64,000 nt of DNA from Ischnura elegans (GCF_921293095.1 NC_060251.1:38421644-38485643); one strand, 5' to 3'. Counted from the stretch's first letter, positions 40,700-55,500 are shown. Translations and numbers: made by a program. The notes: a model not told the origin generated them from the sequence alone.

Positions 40700-42060
40700 A
40701 AGGACTCTTTCTGAGTCACTGCTTTCGGGGGTTCCTCCGCGTTGTGTTGTCCGTAACTGACGACAGTTTCCCCAGCTATCCTGCTGGCGTCTTAAGGTCA
40801 GAGGTAGCGATGCATAAATTTGGCCGTCTTATATAGGCGCTTGGGGGTCGGTTCTTATTGGTTGTTTTTAGGTGGATTGTGATAGGGCATTTATTTTGTG
40901 GTCCGTTTTCCATGTGTTGGCTAACGATTAGCCGTCTTCCATGTTGCAGTTCTCAGGAGGCTTAGCTATGTCTATAGCCTCTCTGATTAGCCTGGGATAG
41001 TAGCCGCTTTCATTACACAGAACTGGGCCTTTGCACTCTAAGCCACCATGGTGGCGCCACCAAGGAAGCACCACCACGAAAGTCATTGAGCTATATGTAC
41101 AACAGCACACTGGGTCACACAGGTGGCTTGGTCGCGCTCTTGAAAGCGCGGCCAAAATTGCGGTGGCCAGAGCACCCGACTTGGCTCGCCACCACAGACG
41201 CGCCACCAGCCGAAAATCATTGAATCACTGCACGCTAGCGCTACTCTTTGGCGACGCCAGTAGGTTCGTTTTGTTTTGTTTTTCTTCAGCGTAACTTGTG
41301 ATCATGGTGAGGCTTGACGTGGAACGTTTTTATCTTGGAAGTGCAAACCATGCAAGCGTTGTGGGACATAAGTCTTGAAGTGTAATCGGACAGAGATGTA
41401 AACCGTAAAAACGGTTGTATCCAGTATTTTCTCACTGAGCAAGTGTGGAGGCTGATGAAGTGGCTCACCACTCAAAGTTACTCGCCACCAAACGCGCTTC
41501 CAAAGTGGCGCTTCCATGGTGGCGCCACCATGGTTGCATAGTGTTTCACAGTCAGTCCAGGTTCCGACCACACTTGCTTCGAGATGGCGGAAAGGCGTAA
41601 CTACTTCTTCTCCGTAGCTCGTTCATATTCCCTGATCCTGGTTTTGATAGATTGTCCAGTCTGCCTAACGTAATGTTAACCACAGGAGCATTGCATTTGA
41701 TACATTCCATCGTACAGTAAGCGCGAGATCTTGTCCTTCGGCATAGGCAGAAGGTCGCTTGTTTTCTAGCAGCAAGTAAAACTGGTTTTCACATTATGTT
41801 TGGCTAGAATTTGTCTCTTTTTTATTTGGCCAGCGGACAATGGCAACGCCACAAGTCCACCTTTACACATATGAAGAAGAACTTCTGCCCTGACCCGGTG
41901 GCGATCCCGAGAACTCTTCAGTAACTGCTGCCTTCTCCCCCGGGTGATTAGAGGCATAATTGTTGTCCAAATCACGGAATCTTCACAGATTTCGATATCA
42001 ATAAAATAACCTACCTTGCCCAAGGATAGACCATCAACCCCTCAAAACGCTATCGCTTTC
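40700..42060 (-). pseudogene. Penelope-like element C-terminal remnant (GIY-YIG side)
   Basis: Minus-strand fragments in shifted frames: KNVKTSFTCC-type stretch at 41766-42023, a C.CG..YV.QTGQSIKTRI..Y block at about 41610-41730 resembling the GIY-YIG endonuclease of Penelope-like elements, and SGYYPRLIREAIDI at about 40950-41010 resembling its tail. Interrupted by the element at 41034-41543. Confidence 0.5.
41034..41543. mobile_element. TIR element inserted in the Penelope remnant
   Basis: Left CACTCTAAGCCACCATGGTG, right ends CACCATGGTTGCATAGTG. The right end contains the perfect palindrome CCATGGTGGCGCCACCATGG. No clear target duplication. Confidence 0.6.
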
Positions 42061-42332
42061 GTCCACGACTGCTTTTTAGACAGGTGAACGCGCTTATAAT
42101 ATCGCATCTAACCTTTTTGTCCAGTGGTCGACCCACATTCCGTTACCTGGTGGACGCACTGGATGTCTTTAAGCTTAGCCGCGATTATAATGTAATGGCG
42201 GATAACAGCGGGGCTTTGACAGGAGAAAAGCCTGTGCCCCGAACAATTTTCATTGGAGTAATAGAAAAACGTCATTTTTTAAGAAAATTTAAAAAGAAAA
42301 TGAGGAGAAGGAATCATAGGGAATTGAAAGAA

Positions 42333-42969
42333 TAGGGTAGTTTCCTTCATCAAAGAAAACGAAGGGCATTGTTTGCGATTCATTACCCACCAGTAGTGTA
42401 TTCATAATGTGCAAATTATTTGGTTTTAGAAATTCCAGTGTAGACGAATATTAATGTTAAATTTTAAAAAGATTTGAAAAAGGCCAGATTGGCGCCCATG
42501 CGATGCCACTCCACGTGACGTCAAATGGGCCCAGATGCTATACGAGAAGATAGGAGTTTTACATCGTCTGAGATTACCAATGCATGCATGAGGCAGAGAG
42601 CTCAGTGAAACATCTCTTAATAATTACCTATAAAAATTGCCTAAGTTTCCTTTGCTTGTTAAGGTATTAATAATCCTTATTTATCTATCTATTAATAATC
42701 TATCTGCTAGCAGGGTATTCTACTACCTGTTAGCAGCCTGCATCGTATCGGCACTCATAGCCTCGCACCAAGGTGGCCTCACACAGCGGCAGCCGGAACT
42801 AGAATGACGCACTCCCAGAATTCATACTAAGCAGTCGCGCGCCCTTGAAAATTTTCGCTTTTCATTTAATTGCGAAAAATAGATATTTTCATATAAAAAT
42901 CGTAAAATAAGTACTCCTGGATTAATTATCCTTATATATAGGCAATAAAGAGAATAGGAAACAACCCTA
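42333..42969. mobile_element. TAGGGT-terminal DNA element, copy B
   Basis: 637 bases, left TAGGGTAGTTTCC, right GGAAACAACCCTA. Inserted between GAAAGAA and TTTACATGGG. The unoccupied paralogous site in unit 2 (about 11900) reads GAAAGAATTGGCATGGG. The shared interior runs through ATCGTCTGAGATTACCAATG. Confidence 0.62.
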
Positions 42970-43066
42970 TTTACATGGGAGAGGTTTAAATGGAGGACTT
43001 TATTGAATATGCCCAAGGGTTGTGAATTCATTATAACTACGGATCGTACACTGTTGAAAGTATTTT

Positions 43067-43072
43067 TTTATT
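43067..43072 (-). terminator. Candidate polyadenylation signal, gene 4
   Basis: AATAAA on the minus strand about 315 bases after the gene 4 stop, in the same context as the signal after gene 2 (GGAATAAAAAAATAC on the minus strand). Confidence 0.4.
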
Positions 43073-43384
43073 CCTTACGTAGGTAGTATGGCTCAAATGA
43101 AACTTTGATGTCGTCCATTAATTTCCTGATATATGCATAGTTAAAATCATGCTTCATAAAACTACTTTTTCTACGCAAATAATGCACTGAAAGCATTTAA
43201 ATTCATCATCACATTATATTATCATTATATTCATCAGTTAGGTACGCTTAACTGAGAAATGTTCGTGGAAGGTCGAAATAGAAGATGCTTCTCAACACAA
43301 TAGAAATATATTTTGACAAGAATGAGTTGGTAATAGGCTCCACAAGTTCACAAATAGTGTGTCACAAATTCACAGTAACCCCCT

Positions 43385-43545
43385 TTACTGATGCCCTTCC
43401 CTGTAAAATGTTTCCGAGTTCTTGTTAGTGAAGAAATATGGCGCTCTAGTCCTTGGGCATTTGTATTCATCCAGCAGGATATCGTCAAATGTCCTTGATT
43501 TGTGTCCAACTGGCTCCAGCATGTTATTCCACAGAAGAATGGACC
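43385..43545 (-). CDS. PLB1-like gene 4, exon 7 and stop
   Basis: 161 bases, SILLWNNMLEPVGHKSRTFD to ETFYREGHQ and TAA at 43387-43385. Acceptor CATTTAAG. Confidence 0.85.
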
Positions 43546-46500
43546 CTTAAATGCAATTTAAATACCAATTAACGCTTAAATGATGATAGGTTTTTTAATT
43601 ATAAAAATTGTAATAAGATTTTATGATTATTGTCTCCTTTTCTGGTTTACTAAACGTTAATGTTTCTTTAAGTCTAAATTCTTCAAGAAAGGAATGAATT
43701 TTCTCCTATTTCTTTAATTTAATTTTTATATATTTTTTCTCAAGAAAATACGAATTATTAACCATTTTGAATCATTTATGAAGGGAATAGAGAGCAATTA
43801 TGTATAATTACCTGTTGCATATCCTCTTTGGTTTGGATGGAAGCACTCCGTCGTCCAAAGAGGAGGTCTCCCCTTAAAAAATCGTGCAAGTTGTGGATTT
43901 TCTGGCTCGCCTAATTTTGTTGGACCATTGAAAATGGCAAGAAATGGCTGAAAAGTCACGGCAAAATCTTCTCTCTCCTCGTATCTTCCACTTAACGTCT
44001 TTAAGAAAAAAATGTAGTGATTATCCTTTGCATGAACCAGCATTTTTGTGAAATGATACTGCATGTGAGAAATACTGTACGTGAGCAACTTATACGGAAA
44101 GAATTTATCCTGTGATCTAAATTTTAAAATTTCCGAGGAGAATGCGTCATTGTGAAAAAGTGAGTACTCAGTGCAATTAAATTACCAACTACTTCGAAAT
44201 GTCTTTAAAAAATTTCTGAGAAAACAGCCATGTATACTGGGTGGAGGAAATTTGTGTCATGATATTATAATCCTGGATAGCTGGTGGTAGTAGGAACGAA
44301 AATTAGTAATGACGAGCGTGCTGCGCCCGCTCCCAGCGGGCTTCCCCCGCTCTCTTCAATGCAGGTCCACAGAGTGATTGGCGCGTTTCTAATTTTAAAA
44401 TGTAGAAAAAAAGCAGGGTCTTGTGTACAAATTTAATTGGAATGTTCATGTACAAATTGAGGTCAGAGGACCTCTTTAAACACAACATAGGAAGTAATTA
44501 CACTATCCTCTGTTAAACGCACATGATGACTCATACTTACGTATCAACAGGAGACTTGAATGTGGAATCAGCCGCATTTTGATAAAAGTTATTTAAAGAA
44601 TGCGAGATAGTGTAGCAAATGAACAAATGTATCAGTTTGTGCGCCGTTAACGTCAGGAATATTTACCGTTTTTTTTGTTTAATTATTTAAAAAGCTATTT
44701 TAGGAAACAATAGCAATATTTAGGAAGTAAGATATACCGTCGCATGTTCTCTGATAAATTCTGTGCATTTTGGTACTTCATTTGTAGAGTTTGGTTACGT
44801 ATAATTTGAGAAAAAGTAGAAATAATATAGAAGATGTTTCGGTTTTAAAGGCGCCATATTTCAATTACAGTAACTATGTGCCAGGCGCTCCGATTGGCTG
44901 CGAGATTGCTTTGTTGCCGGATGCCTTGGATACATTGCGATCTTTGATAGGCAAAGCTTTCGAAGTTACGATGTCCACTGTATTCCGCAACAGTCAAAAC
45001 TCGAGGTCAATCGGATTGCACATCTTAGTTTTTTTTAGTTTAAAAATAGTGCATTTTCGACAGAAACATAATTTCTAATATTGAATTCTACTGGCAGCAG
45101 CTATCTAGGGTTAAAATCTCGTGGCACAATTTTTCTCCACCCTGCCCTATGGTGAAAGTGAGAGATTCTATCGGATCGAATCATTTGAAACGAGTGTAGG
45201 CCATAAAAGGCAACGACTAAGATGTTATCTAAGGATGATGTTTCAGCTCATATTTATATTATGGTTTCCGTGCTAATATCGTCTGCTTTAATGCGTGAAA
45301 ATGATGCAGATTTTGGTAAATGGGAAAGAGCATGGTTTAAGACGCACATTTAAGGAAATGTAAGGATGCAATGGTTCTAAAAGGAGGTGCAGTCAATTTA
45401 AGATAATTGCGGTACGTTTGGAAGGACTTGAATTTTAGTAGGGAATAAGAATTGAATGAAATGATCAATATGGGCAATAAGGAACATCCGTTGTTTTTGT
45501 ACAGTTATTATGCATAAATTGAATTGGCTAGCTGCCAACAGTGACTGTTTTTTCTCCTGCCCGTAAGAACGAGCGGCAAAAATGTCGAAATAAATTAAAG
45601 CACATATAGTAATAGGGATGCGCGATTACTCGAAAATTCAAGTCGAGTTGATTAGTTGGTACTCAACTCGAGAGATTCGAGTTGTATAATGAATGCCGAG
45701 TCGAGTAGTTTTCGGTTGCAGAGCTGTCGAGGCCAGTGAGTTGCCCAAATGATCAAATATTACATGATACATTTAAATATACCTACAATCTTAATTACAA
45801 TTGTACAAATATCTTTGTTGAGGGTTCTTCTGAGCAGTTTGGATACGTACTTTGACGACAAATTACTAGAGGCTAATTCATTTCAATTGTGCTTATGGAA
45901 CTGTTTAAGACACCTTAATTTTCACTCATCTCCTAATTGTAACTCCATCACCATCAACGTTCATTGCTATCTTTGCCTTTTTTTACATCAAGCTAAGCAT
46001 TCATAATAGAAAATTGGATTGGAAAAAAGGGGATTGAAAAAAATGAGAATGCATTCTTTGCTGTATTGCCTAGTTCAAGAATTACCATACTCGACCCGAC
46101 TGGACTCGAGAGTGTCTCTCGGGTCGAGTCGAGTAGTTTTCAATTCGACTCGATACTTGACTCGGGGTACAAGTGCTACTCGCACATCCCATAAAAATAG
46201 GGACAGCCAAGAAGGCTTGAATGTTAAAGTATGCATTTGAATTCGGGTGAAGTTATGCTGTATGCCTTAAATTACCATGCAAAACTAAATACTAAATTAC
46301 CAGTTCTTCCTCAACTGCTTGATACTCTCGGACTTGTGAACTAATGTCGACCTTGGTCTCCTCTATGTTAGGGCTGACATATAAACAGGCACAGAGCACA
46401 CGACGAATGACTTCGCACGTCAATGAATTTGAAATCCTTTGTTGGATCGCGATAGTTGGATCTGGAAAAGGGAAAGCTCATGTAGTTGAGATACGTTGAG

Positions 46501-49500
46501 CCATTGTTTCGGTAAGCGATACATTCTACATCAACATCTAAGAGGTACCGTGCAAGCCAACACGAGGGTGTGTGATAGTTCGTCACCATTCCAAACCAGG
46601 CATGCAGCACTCATCCTAGCCTTCATTAGAAACGCACACGTTCGTCGGACACAAACCACGCACACCGTACAACGACATGTCAGGTCATGAACTTGGAGAC
46701 TGCTAAGCACACGAACATGCTACCGTACAAGTGAAACTAATTATTAGTAATGGAAAAACGGAAAGTTAGCGTACTAAGTGATTCATGCAGGAGAAATTAC
46801 ACGTAAAAAATTCATGCCGATAGTTAGTAGGTATTTACAAATGTAATAAGGTTTTAACTACAGGGTGTTTCAGGAGGGATTTGCAATACTTTGCAGAAGG
46901 TGATAGGGTAAGCAATTTCAAACATTTTTGCCCATAAACTTGGAATCGCAACTCCTTAGCTACTGATTGTTAGCTATGGCATTGCAAATTTTTTAATGCA
47001 CTTTTCTATTACTATGAAAGGCTTTATTTTGGTTATCCAGCCTTTTCGACATTTTATTTAATACTCTGGTTTTTTAAGAATACTAAATAATTAAGGTTGA
47101 GCAAAAAGTGCATTATTAACTGTCTAAAATAGTGTTAAAATTGGTGAGATTCCTAATCTGTTGCGTAAGCTTGCCCCGTTCTGCGGTAAGCTTACGCAAC
47201 GCGAGACTGTTGCTTCACTAACGCTTAAAATCTCGTTAAAACAATAATATTATGGATAATTAGGTGTAATATATGTATGGACTAGATTTATATGCTTTTA
47301 TTAGATTAGGCAAAAGTTATCCCAATTCAAGGTGACTTGGGCCAAAATGTAAAAAAAATCCTGGTTGTTAGAACACTTAGATATTCAGAAACAGCTTTAA
47401 ATTGAGGGGGCATACTCTGTCAATAATTTTAACCACTTGTTTACATTATTTATTTCTTTTTTTTATTTAGATAAGTTTATTTTTCCTAAGAAATCATGAA
47501 AAGTTGGGCTAAAGTAGACGGTATGTAACTGCCTTCTTTCACTGATATATGGGAACATTTGAATTCATTGAAGGCGTATAACTAATTTCAAAATTGGCAC
47601 CGAGAGTTGTAATTATTATTCCTCTGGGTTTATCCTTCCACCCCTGCAACAAGCTTTTAGGAAATTAAGCGTTCAAGTCCCCCTGTCCTCCTTCGAAGGG
47701 CCTTCAACCCGCGCCCCCGGAACTCATGCGGCCCCCAGGGGCTTATGGAAATATTTTATCGCCAACCAAATATCGACACACTAAGTACACGTACTAGTAA
47801 AAGAAAAAAAATGTTAGAAATGCACTAATTGATTGATATGTTCTACCAATAATATTATTGCACTTCGAAATCATAAAAAATTACTTAAACTTGATTGATT
47901 TGGCGGTGAATTGACTTGGAGCATTGTGGTCATCCGGACGATGTGAATTCGATATTTGGCCCTTGCATTAAAAAAGGTCGAAGACCCATGACGTAGGCCA
48001 TGGCAAGAAGTATGACATATCTCTAATTGGAAACGTTCTCACCTAAAATGGACAGCAGGTTGACGTACATCTTGGGCACATTTTTGTACAAGTAGTCCAG
48101 CACCTTTTGTAAGTGAAGAAAATGCTGTCGAGAGGAGTGCTTCTCTCGGTCAAAACAATAATAGGCACAGAGGTCATTGTGTCCAATAAGTATGCTGAGG
48201 AGCTATAAGAAAAAAATATAAATACTTGTTTCGAAATTACCGATTGCTGGAGTCAAGATAGTTCCCTCAGAAAGGTATGAAATACCATTTCCAATGCCAA
48301 ATAGGAGTGCTCTTCCAATGTATAACATCGGCTAGCGAATTATGCCAGTGAAGTGGTTATGAGGAAGACCTAATAAGAGTAGGAGAGAAGAGAAGCCTCA
48401 TGAAAATCTTAATAAGAAGACGGAACAACCTTAAAGGCCGCATCTTGAGATATGACGGAAAAAAGAAACGGGAGCAAAATAACTTCTGAGGACTTCCACA
48501 TAATTTTGGCTTGCCATTGTCCAAAAACTTCATTTTTAAATGCCATTTTTATAATCTAAGATCTTAAGGTGATACTTATCTTAGCAAGGGGAAAATATTG
48601 CTTATTACTAGAATGCCATTTTGACAAACATCTGATTTTAAGTTCGTTATGCCGAAATAATAACGGATAACGTCATTGTATTTCGAATCATTTACATTTT
48701 TTATACTGTGAATGAAGTCAAATAGTTTCATGTTAATAGCGATTTCGTAGTCTCAAAAAATCGGTAAAGCATAAGGGTAATAGAATAATTTGTGAAAATC
48801 AGTATTGCATGGTCATTTTGCTTATTCATATCTATGGATGTCATTGTGATGTAAAATATTTTTAAGAAAATATGCAAAATGTATTCATTTTGCGTTTCAC
48901 TCACAATGAAATCACCTTAAGTAGCCCTTTCGCAACCTCTCTGCTTACCTTCCAGTCATTGTTGAAGTCTATTTTCTTGTTTCTCTTCATTTTCTTCATC
49001 AATATCAGCACTTGGTTATGTAAATCGTCATCTATCTCTCCTGTGATGGCGACGTTTAGCTGAGCATTATATGACAAAAAATCTCCTCTTCCCGTTGCGA
49101 AACCAGTAACATTAGGGTTGAAAATCTTAATTAGATTCGGGAGCGTAGTGATTTCACGCCATGTTCCGACACCTCCTGCTCATATATAAAGGAAATTCAA
49201 GTCAATAATGATTAAAGTCAGTTTAAAAGTGATCAGATAAGTAAAATTAACTGTTTAGTTATTTTTGTGTTAAATCTATTAACTAAAGATATATTCAATA
49301 TATTCGGGTAATGAGATCCCAAGCAATTTTCTCCGGGGTTTCTTAAATTATGACGGAAAATTCAACGAAAATGAAAATTCGTGATCTCCTAGAGCACCAT
49401 GATTTTTAATCAGAGTATACATTCATTTTTTCAGTCATGTTAAAAGTTGAAGTGTTTTTAAAAATTGGGCAAATTATTTCATCTTATTAACTGGTGTAGG

Positions 49501-52500
49501 AGATAATACCTTATAAGAATCATGAATTTTCCAGGCTTCACATTTTATTCCTTGCGATAGCCGTTTCATCGCCAATTAATGAGGGTTTCAATGTCATCCT
49601 TACTTATGGCAGTAGTTCATGGATGGAGTGACAAAGCTGTATTGACTAGATTAGTCTAACTCATAACCAACTCTTGCAAGCGAGTTAGTCTTCGACTTGA
49701 ATATGAGAAATATTACAATCTTTAAGTTTAACAATCTTGTTGATGACCGTATCGACTGCTTGTAGTATTTGTTAATTACCAAATTTTTTTGACGGGCCAC
49801 TGTGAATATAATGTTCGTTTACCCCAGCTTTTAAAACCCTTTTCCGTCTAAAGTTATTCCGTCTATCGTTATAGCCCACATTATAGGGATTTGAAACATT
49901 AAGCCGGGTATGAAATCTGTTCTACGATCACTATACCTACAAAGTGTGGACTCCAATTGCTACACGTTCGTATGCAGGTCTGAAACGCCATTTTAAGTTC
50001 CCAGCTTCACTTTTTGAGCCACTGTATAGAGAAATCAAATTCGCTTGGTACATTCCACACTGACAAATTATTGTAACTACAACTACACATTACGCGACAA
50101 GCTAACTACAGATGTGTTTGGTAGGAGGTCAACCATCATCTAACAGTTAATGTAACCATTTAAAGTTTTTGTATCCCATCAGCATATACAGAAATATTAT
50201 AGCTTTACTTTGATTAACGTTATTTCAAAATTGAAAAAAAGACAGATATTATTCTGCAATCTCGGGAAACAGTATTTTGAAATTGAACGAATAGTACAGA
50301 AAACATTCATATTGACTATTGGTCAACGTCGCAATCGTAAAAGAATGCACTTTCACGAAAAGTTCTCGAGAAAACTCACTCATATCGTGGACCAGATCAA
50401 AGCCATTACACCAGCTCAGTTGATGTTTTAGATGTAATGATAGGTACACCCTGAATCTCTTTATTGTGAATTTTTCCATTGAATCACTAGTCGAAAACAC
50501 AGCGTTTCAAATACATTAGGCGAGTTCGAATAGGAATATTTCCGGGAAAGCACAAGAAAATTTACGTAAATTCGGAAAAGAATTTTCCTCGGACGACGTG
50601 AAAAATACCCTCCGTTTACCGTCGTACTGCGGTGTATGATATCACGAGAAGAAAGTAAAGGAAATAGATTGTAAAAAAGAGGGAAATTTACCGACCATGG
50701 TATCATTTTCAGGACGTACATGATGTAGGCAATAAAGGAAAAATCTTATGATTATTTTCTGATAATTTAAATATACAAAAAAAAACATGGCAGTCGCGGG
50801 ACTGCCGTTGGAAGTGAAAACTTTGTATGTTTAAAAATTTTGGATGTTGATTGACGAAGTTTTTTAAAAGGATTTATGGTTATCTTTAGTATTTTAAAAG
50901 TAATATTTTAATTAAAAATTACATTAAACAAATTGTTTTTATTAATTTGAAAATTCTTACAATTATTATTTACACAGGTAATATAAACAAACTAAAATAC
51001 GTACAAGAAGCCTATGTTACTAAATAAACGTAATGTCTATGCATATTCAGTACCTATTAACAATATCTGAGTTCTTATCTTCAGTGATTTAAATTCCTCC
51101 CATTGCTATCATTGTCTTTATCTGTTCATTCTAAAACTGATACTATAGGCTTATGGTAACTGATGTAAGAAACAAAATTTTTTGACTCGAATCCATCTAA
51201 ATGTCGGGTAAAAACAGCATCTATTGTTGCGTTGTATCTTGTGGTGCTTTAAATTGATCATTTGACAAGGTTAATCCAAACAGTGCATTGTTTTTAGTTT
51301 AGAGATCCTATCTCGCATTCCCTTTTTTAATGTAATATTATGTAATGTAACGTTTATTTAATGTAACGTTTTCGTATTTGTTTCTAAAGAGTTTTGCTCC
51401 AACCTTTCTTATTCCATTGATAAATCTTCAAGATGAGTTTTTGACCCCTTTTGATTAACGACTTAACGTTGTAAATAAAATTTACACATCACCAACGTGA
51501 GGTAATGCAAGGGTAACTGAAGTTCTGAAGCACACTACGCTAAATCTATTTCATCCGATACGTTCGTCGTTCTACGAAGCGATGAACATCAGTAGGATTT
51601 ATATTGTCTCTTGAAGCGAAAAAATCTTACATCACGGAAAATCTCTTCCTCGTCAAAACAATAGCCACACCTCGCCCACCTATCTAATGGCAAAACGATC
51701 TCCTCGATAGGTGGGAGCGCAGACTCAGGCCAGTAAGGAAAGCCTGACGAGGTACGGCCATTACAATTTCATAACTCCCCTTGTAATCGAGATAAAGTTA
51801 CAATTCTCTCACCAAAATAATTTTATAGTTTATCCTTATTACATACGCAGCATACATGGACTTATATTGTATGATACTACAATTAGTAAGCGATTGCTTC
51901 CCACCATACAAAAATAGGGAATTTAGGCCGAAAGATAATATAGCAACGTCGAAATTCAGCTAATAGCATAAAAAGGTTTACCTATATGAGAAATTAGGCA
52001 TCAAAAACATTTAATGCAGTTTTTAGGATGGTATTGAGAACTGTTAGCCGACAGGAGATTGAAAAATCCACGGAAAACTGCCGTGAAATAACCAGCGGCT
52101 GAAATAACGGCGCGATAAAAATATTTCAGAAACTCAAAAATTCATAACTCCTTTTTTGCTCAAGTTATAATAATAAAGTAACAATATTTTCACCAAAAAT
52201 GCATTCATAGTTTTCTCCAAATTTCATACCCAGCATATGTGGACCTATATTGTAAGGTGCGAAAGTTAGCAGGCGATTGATTTGTACCTTGAAAAATTCC
52301 ATATTTTTCGTCCAAAAGGTATACAAACAAACATAAAAACGTTTAAACTGAGTTGAAAGCATATTAAAGTTGACCGGTATGGACAAAAAGGTACAATATG
52401 CGCTCCCTGCAAGTTTCAACTTAATACTAAGAAGAGTCTGCCGGCAACTGGATTAGGAATACAAACTCGGAAAAGCCAAGTAACTAGCCGGTATTCAAGA

Positions 52501-55500
52501 AAATGTTTTTTTTAACTATTGTTATGAACAAAATACACTAACTATTGTCAACACTAAACGTAGCCTTTCTGTTTCAGAATAAATTTTCATGCACGAGGAA
52601 CGAGAAAATTAAAAAAATCTTTCTCTCTTTATTTCCCTCTCCTTCGTTAACAGCGAGACAATGACGATTTTGAGGTGACGCTCACGCGAGTTCAGAATTC
52701 TTTTACCCATCTGAAAAAAGTGCCTAAAGCGCCATAAGAATTTTTCACTTAATAAAAATGCAAGCCAAAATGGGAAAATCGCAAATCTCGTCTGACACCC
52801 TTAGAGATGAAGAGACGGAAAAAACAATGTCTGTGCCTGTCGGATCGGCCGCACCTTACTCAGGGTTAGGATATTTTATTTATATATTTATTTTTATTTA
52901 TTTCCCACTTTCCCGTAAACAGCACATTGCGGCCTTTACAACGGGTTTTTTCAACATTAACAACGCATAACACAAACATCCATGCCCTGGATAGGGACCA
53001 TCTACCCAGGCGGGATTCGAACCCGCGACCTGCAGATTGGCAGGCGAGGACTTTACCCCACCGCCACCGAGGCCGGCGATCTACATCTACATCCGCATAC
53101 CACGCCGCAAGCAGTCTAAAAAGGCGTGTGGCAGGGGGATGTTAGTACTTCAATCGTCTACGTATAAAAACCAAATACTCAAACAAAATTACGACTGGCA
53201 TTTATTAAAGTCCTTTATGGTTCGGGGTAAAACGAATCCCAATATCTATCCGTTCGGCAAAATACCTCACTAAATTTATCACTTTTGTCGGACCTGTAAA
53301 TAAAGAGGGGCTCAAGACGATGTTCTCAGTGCCGCTCCTGAAGATATCTATTCTCAATTTTTCAAGCAATCTATAGCCTAGCGCGCAGCCTCCGAGACTC
53401 TTGCAGCTCCGTGCCGAATTTGCTTCACACATTGTGGTCCGTTCACGTTAAAGTACGTGTTTCCTCACCCGGCGATAGTGATCCGGTAACGTATTTTTAC
53501 ATGTTTTTTGTATAATGATTAGTCACTCCCGTCTACGGAATTATTTTGGACCGTTTGGCCGAGTTATTGTTCTTGCAAATAAGAAATAAAAACATGTCCA
53601 TTAAAAATATATGTTCATTATAAACACGTGATATATGATCATGCGACAAACATGCATTACCTCTCGAGTTGTCTGAGTTTAATTGTATACTTGTAGCTTC
53701 TGCGTAAAAATTCAAAAAAATGGCTGGCCTCAAGGGCCAGTCAAATGCAAAGAGCATCGGACAAAGAATTGACATCTGGCTTACGCTGTCATTGCGCCCT
53801 TGGCATTTTTTTACGAATCGCGCAGTTTTCCTTTGTATTTAATTCAGTTCACGGATATTTGTAGGCACCAACGCACAGTGGGCTGAAATCGAAAAAAGCT
53901 GGCCAAAAATCAAAATATCGACTTTTTCATTTCGAACCGGGAATAGTATTTCATCATTTTAGAATTTTCAAGGCATGTAAAACTGAAGTTAATTTTTTGT
54001 CAAAATATTTGTTTAATTTTTATAGCTCTCTAAAAATCAACAAAAATCTATGAAATCGTGAGTGCGCGATTTATACGAAAAAGTTCAACGTTTGTTCCCC
54101 ATGCAATGGAATACAGTTAATAATTCAGAATTTTTGAGGATATTTATTGATAGTACCACTCTTTTAGTTAATTAAGAGCGAACTTTTGTTTTAGTCAATT
54201 GTTTTTTATTAACTTTATGAATTGTTAAAAATATCACTGTTTTTCGTTAATTTTTTTACATTATGCTAGGATAAAAATAGAAAATGAAATAGAAAAGTAG
54301 TTACCGCCGCTTGCGGCTCCTAAGATATTTACACCAGGAGTTTGACTGAAGTCTATATTGTAAGACGAATCTTGCTCCAACTTGCTCCCCTCCGATTTTT
54401 TCGTGGTAAAGCAAAATGATGTCGGGCGGTTGTCGCGCTCCATGACCCGCAATACACGGCGTAGACAACTCGGGAACTTAGGATGACATGCGTCGTGATC
54501 CGTTTGAGAGACTGGATTTTCCCTTAATTGTGAGTACATCGTACTCAACTACTTGTTATTTGCGGTGTATTTATGGTTTATACCCTCTTCTGACGATTAT
54601 ATCCCTGGGTCTTTCCGCGGGAGCCGCGTGCGGACGGCAATAAACCTAACGGTTCGCGCGGTCTCCAAGCCCTTTGTCCTCAGCGGCTACCCTTTTATGC
54701 ATCCATATTTGTTCTTTTGCTATGAACACGTGCAAGTGTTTCCATTCTATAATTTGGATTTTCCCAAAATATCCCATCTATGCGATTGGCACGCTATCTG
54801 GCCGAGTGCTCAGCATCAGTATTCAGTATTCCTTGCCGAAGTGTGTGCCGAAGGTCGTTCACAGTTTAGTTGCCCAGTTATGGATACAGCATTAGAGACT
54901 CGCCAAGATTTACGTAGTGTGATCTTGGCAAATAGAAGGGGGACCATCAAGCAGAAGAAATCGTTAGTATTTTAGTTTTTACACAAAAACCTTTTTTGGG
55001 AGGAGATGAGGAAATAAAAATTTTCCTCGAGGCCTTCATTCAAAAAGTGTTTTTCATAAATACTTTCGAAAGTGGGTTGAGTGCACCAGAGTGATTAGTA
55101 GATTTCTGAAGTTGAATCATATTTATGAATGAATGAATGAAAAAAATTGTTCAAAACGCATTCCTGTCCAGAATGGATCTTATTGTTGATCTACCAAAGG
55201 CAGGTTTTGGTACTACAAATGACGGCAATACTGCGAGATGCTACTTCGTAAATCTTGCACTATTAGCTGAAATTGCAGGTAAATTGTAATAGTTCATTCA
55301 GTGATACGATAAGAGATAGACGAAACAGTTTATTCCAAAATATTCTAATGTAAGCAATTGGAAGTTGAAATAGAAATTTGTCGAAAGTTGATAGTGGTTT
55401 TAAATACCATAAAATAAATGGGAGTGGTAATAGTATTTTTACTCCAGGGAATTCACTTAGTCAACTTACTGGGTTTTATTAATCGTTAATTAGTTAATAT

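Noticed and set aside
53205-53432. 75-codon open frame on the minus strand
   Set aside because: The homologous stretch in unit 1 (3860-4030) has stops; no splice borders in phase with the lipase exons.
54261-54548. 95-codon open frame on the minus strand inside the Transib, ending near a possible splice donor
   Set aside because: No partner exon and no recognisable domain. A captured host exon cannot be supported.
54553-54975. 140-codon open frame on the plus strand inside the Transib
   Set aside because: No resemblance to Transib transposase or another family that I can recognise. Probably chance, or a badly decayed N-terminal region.
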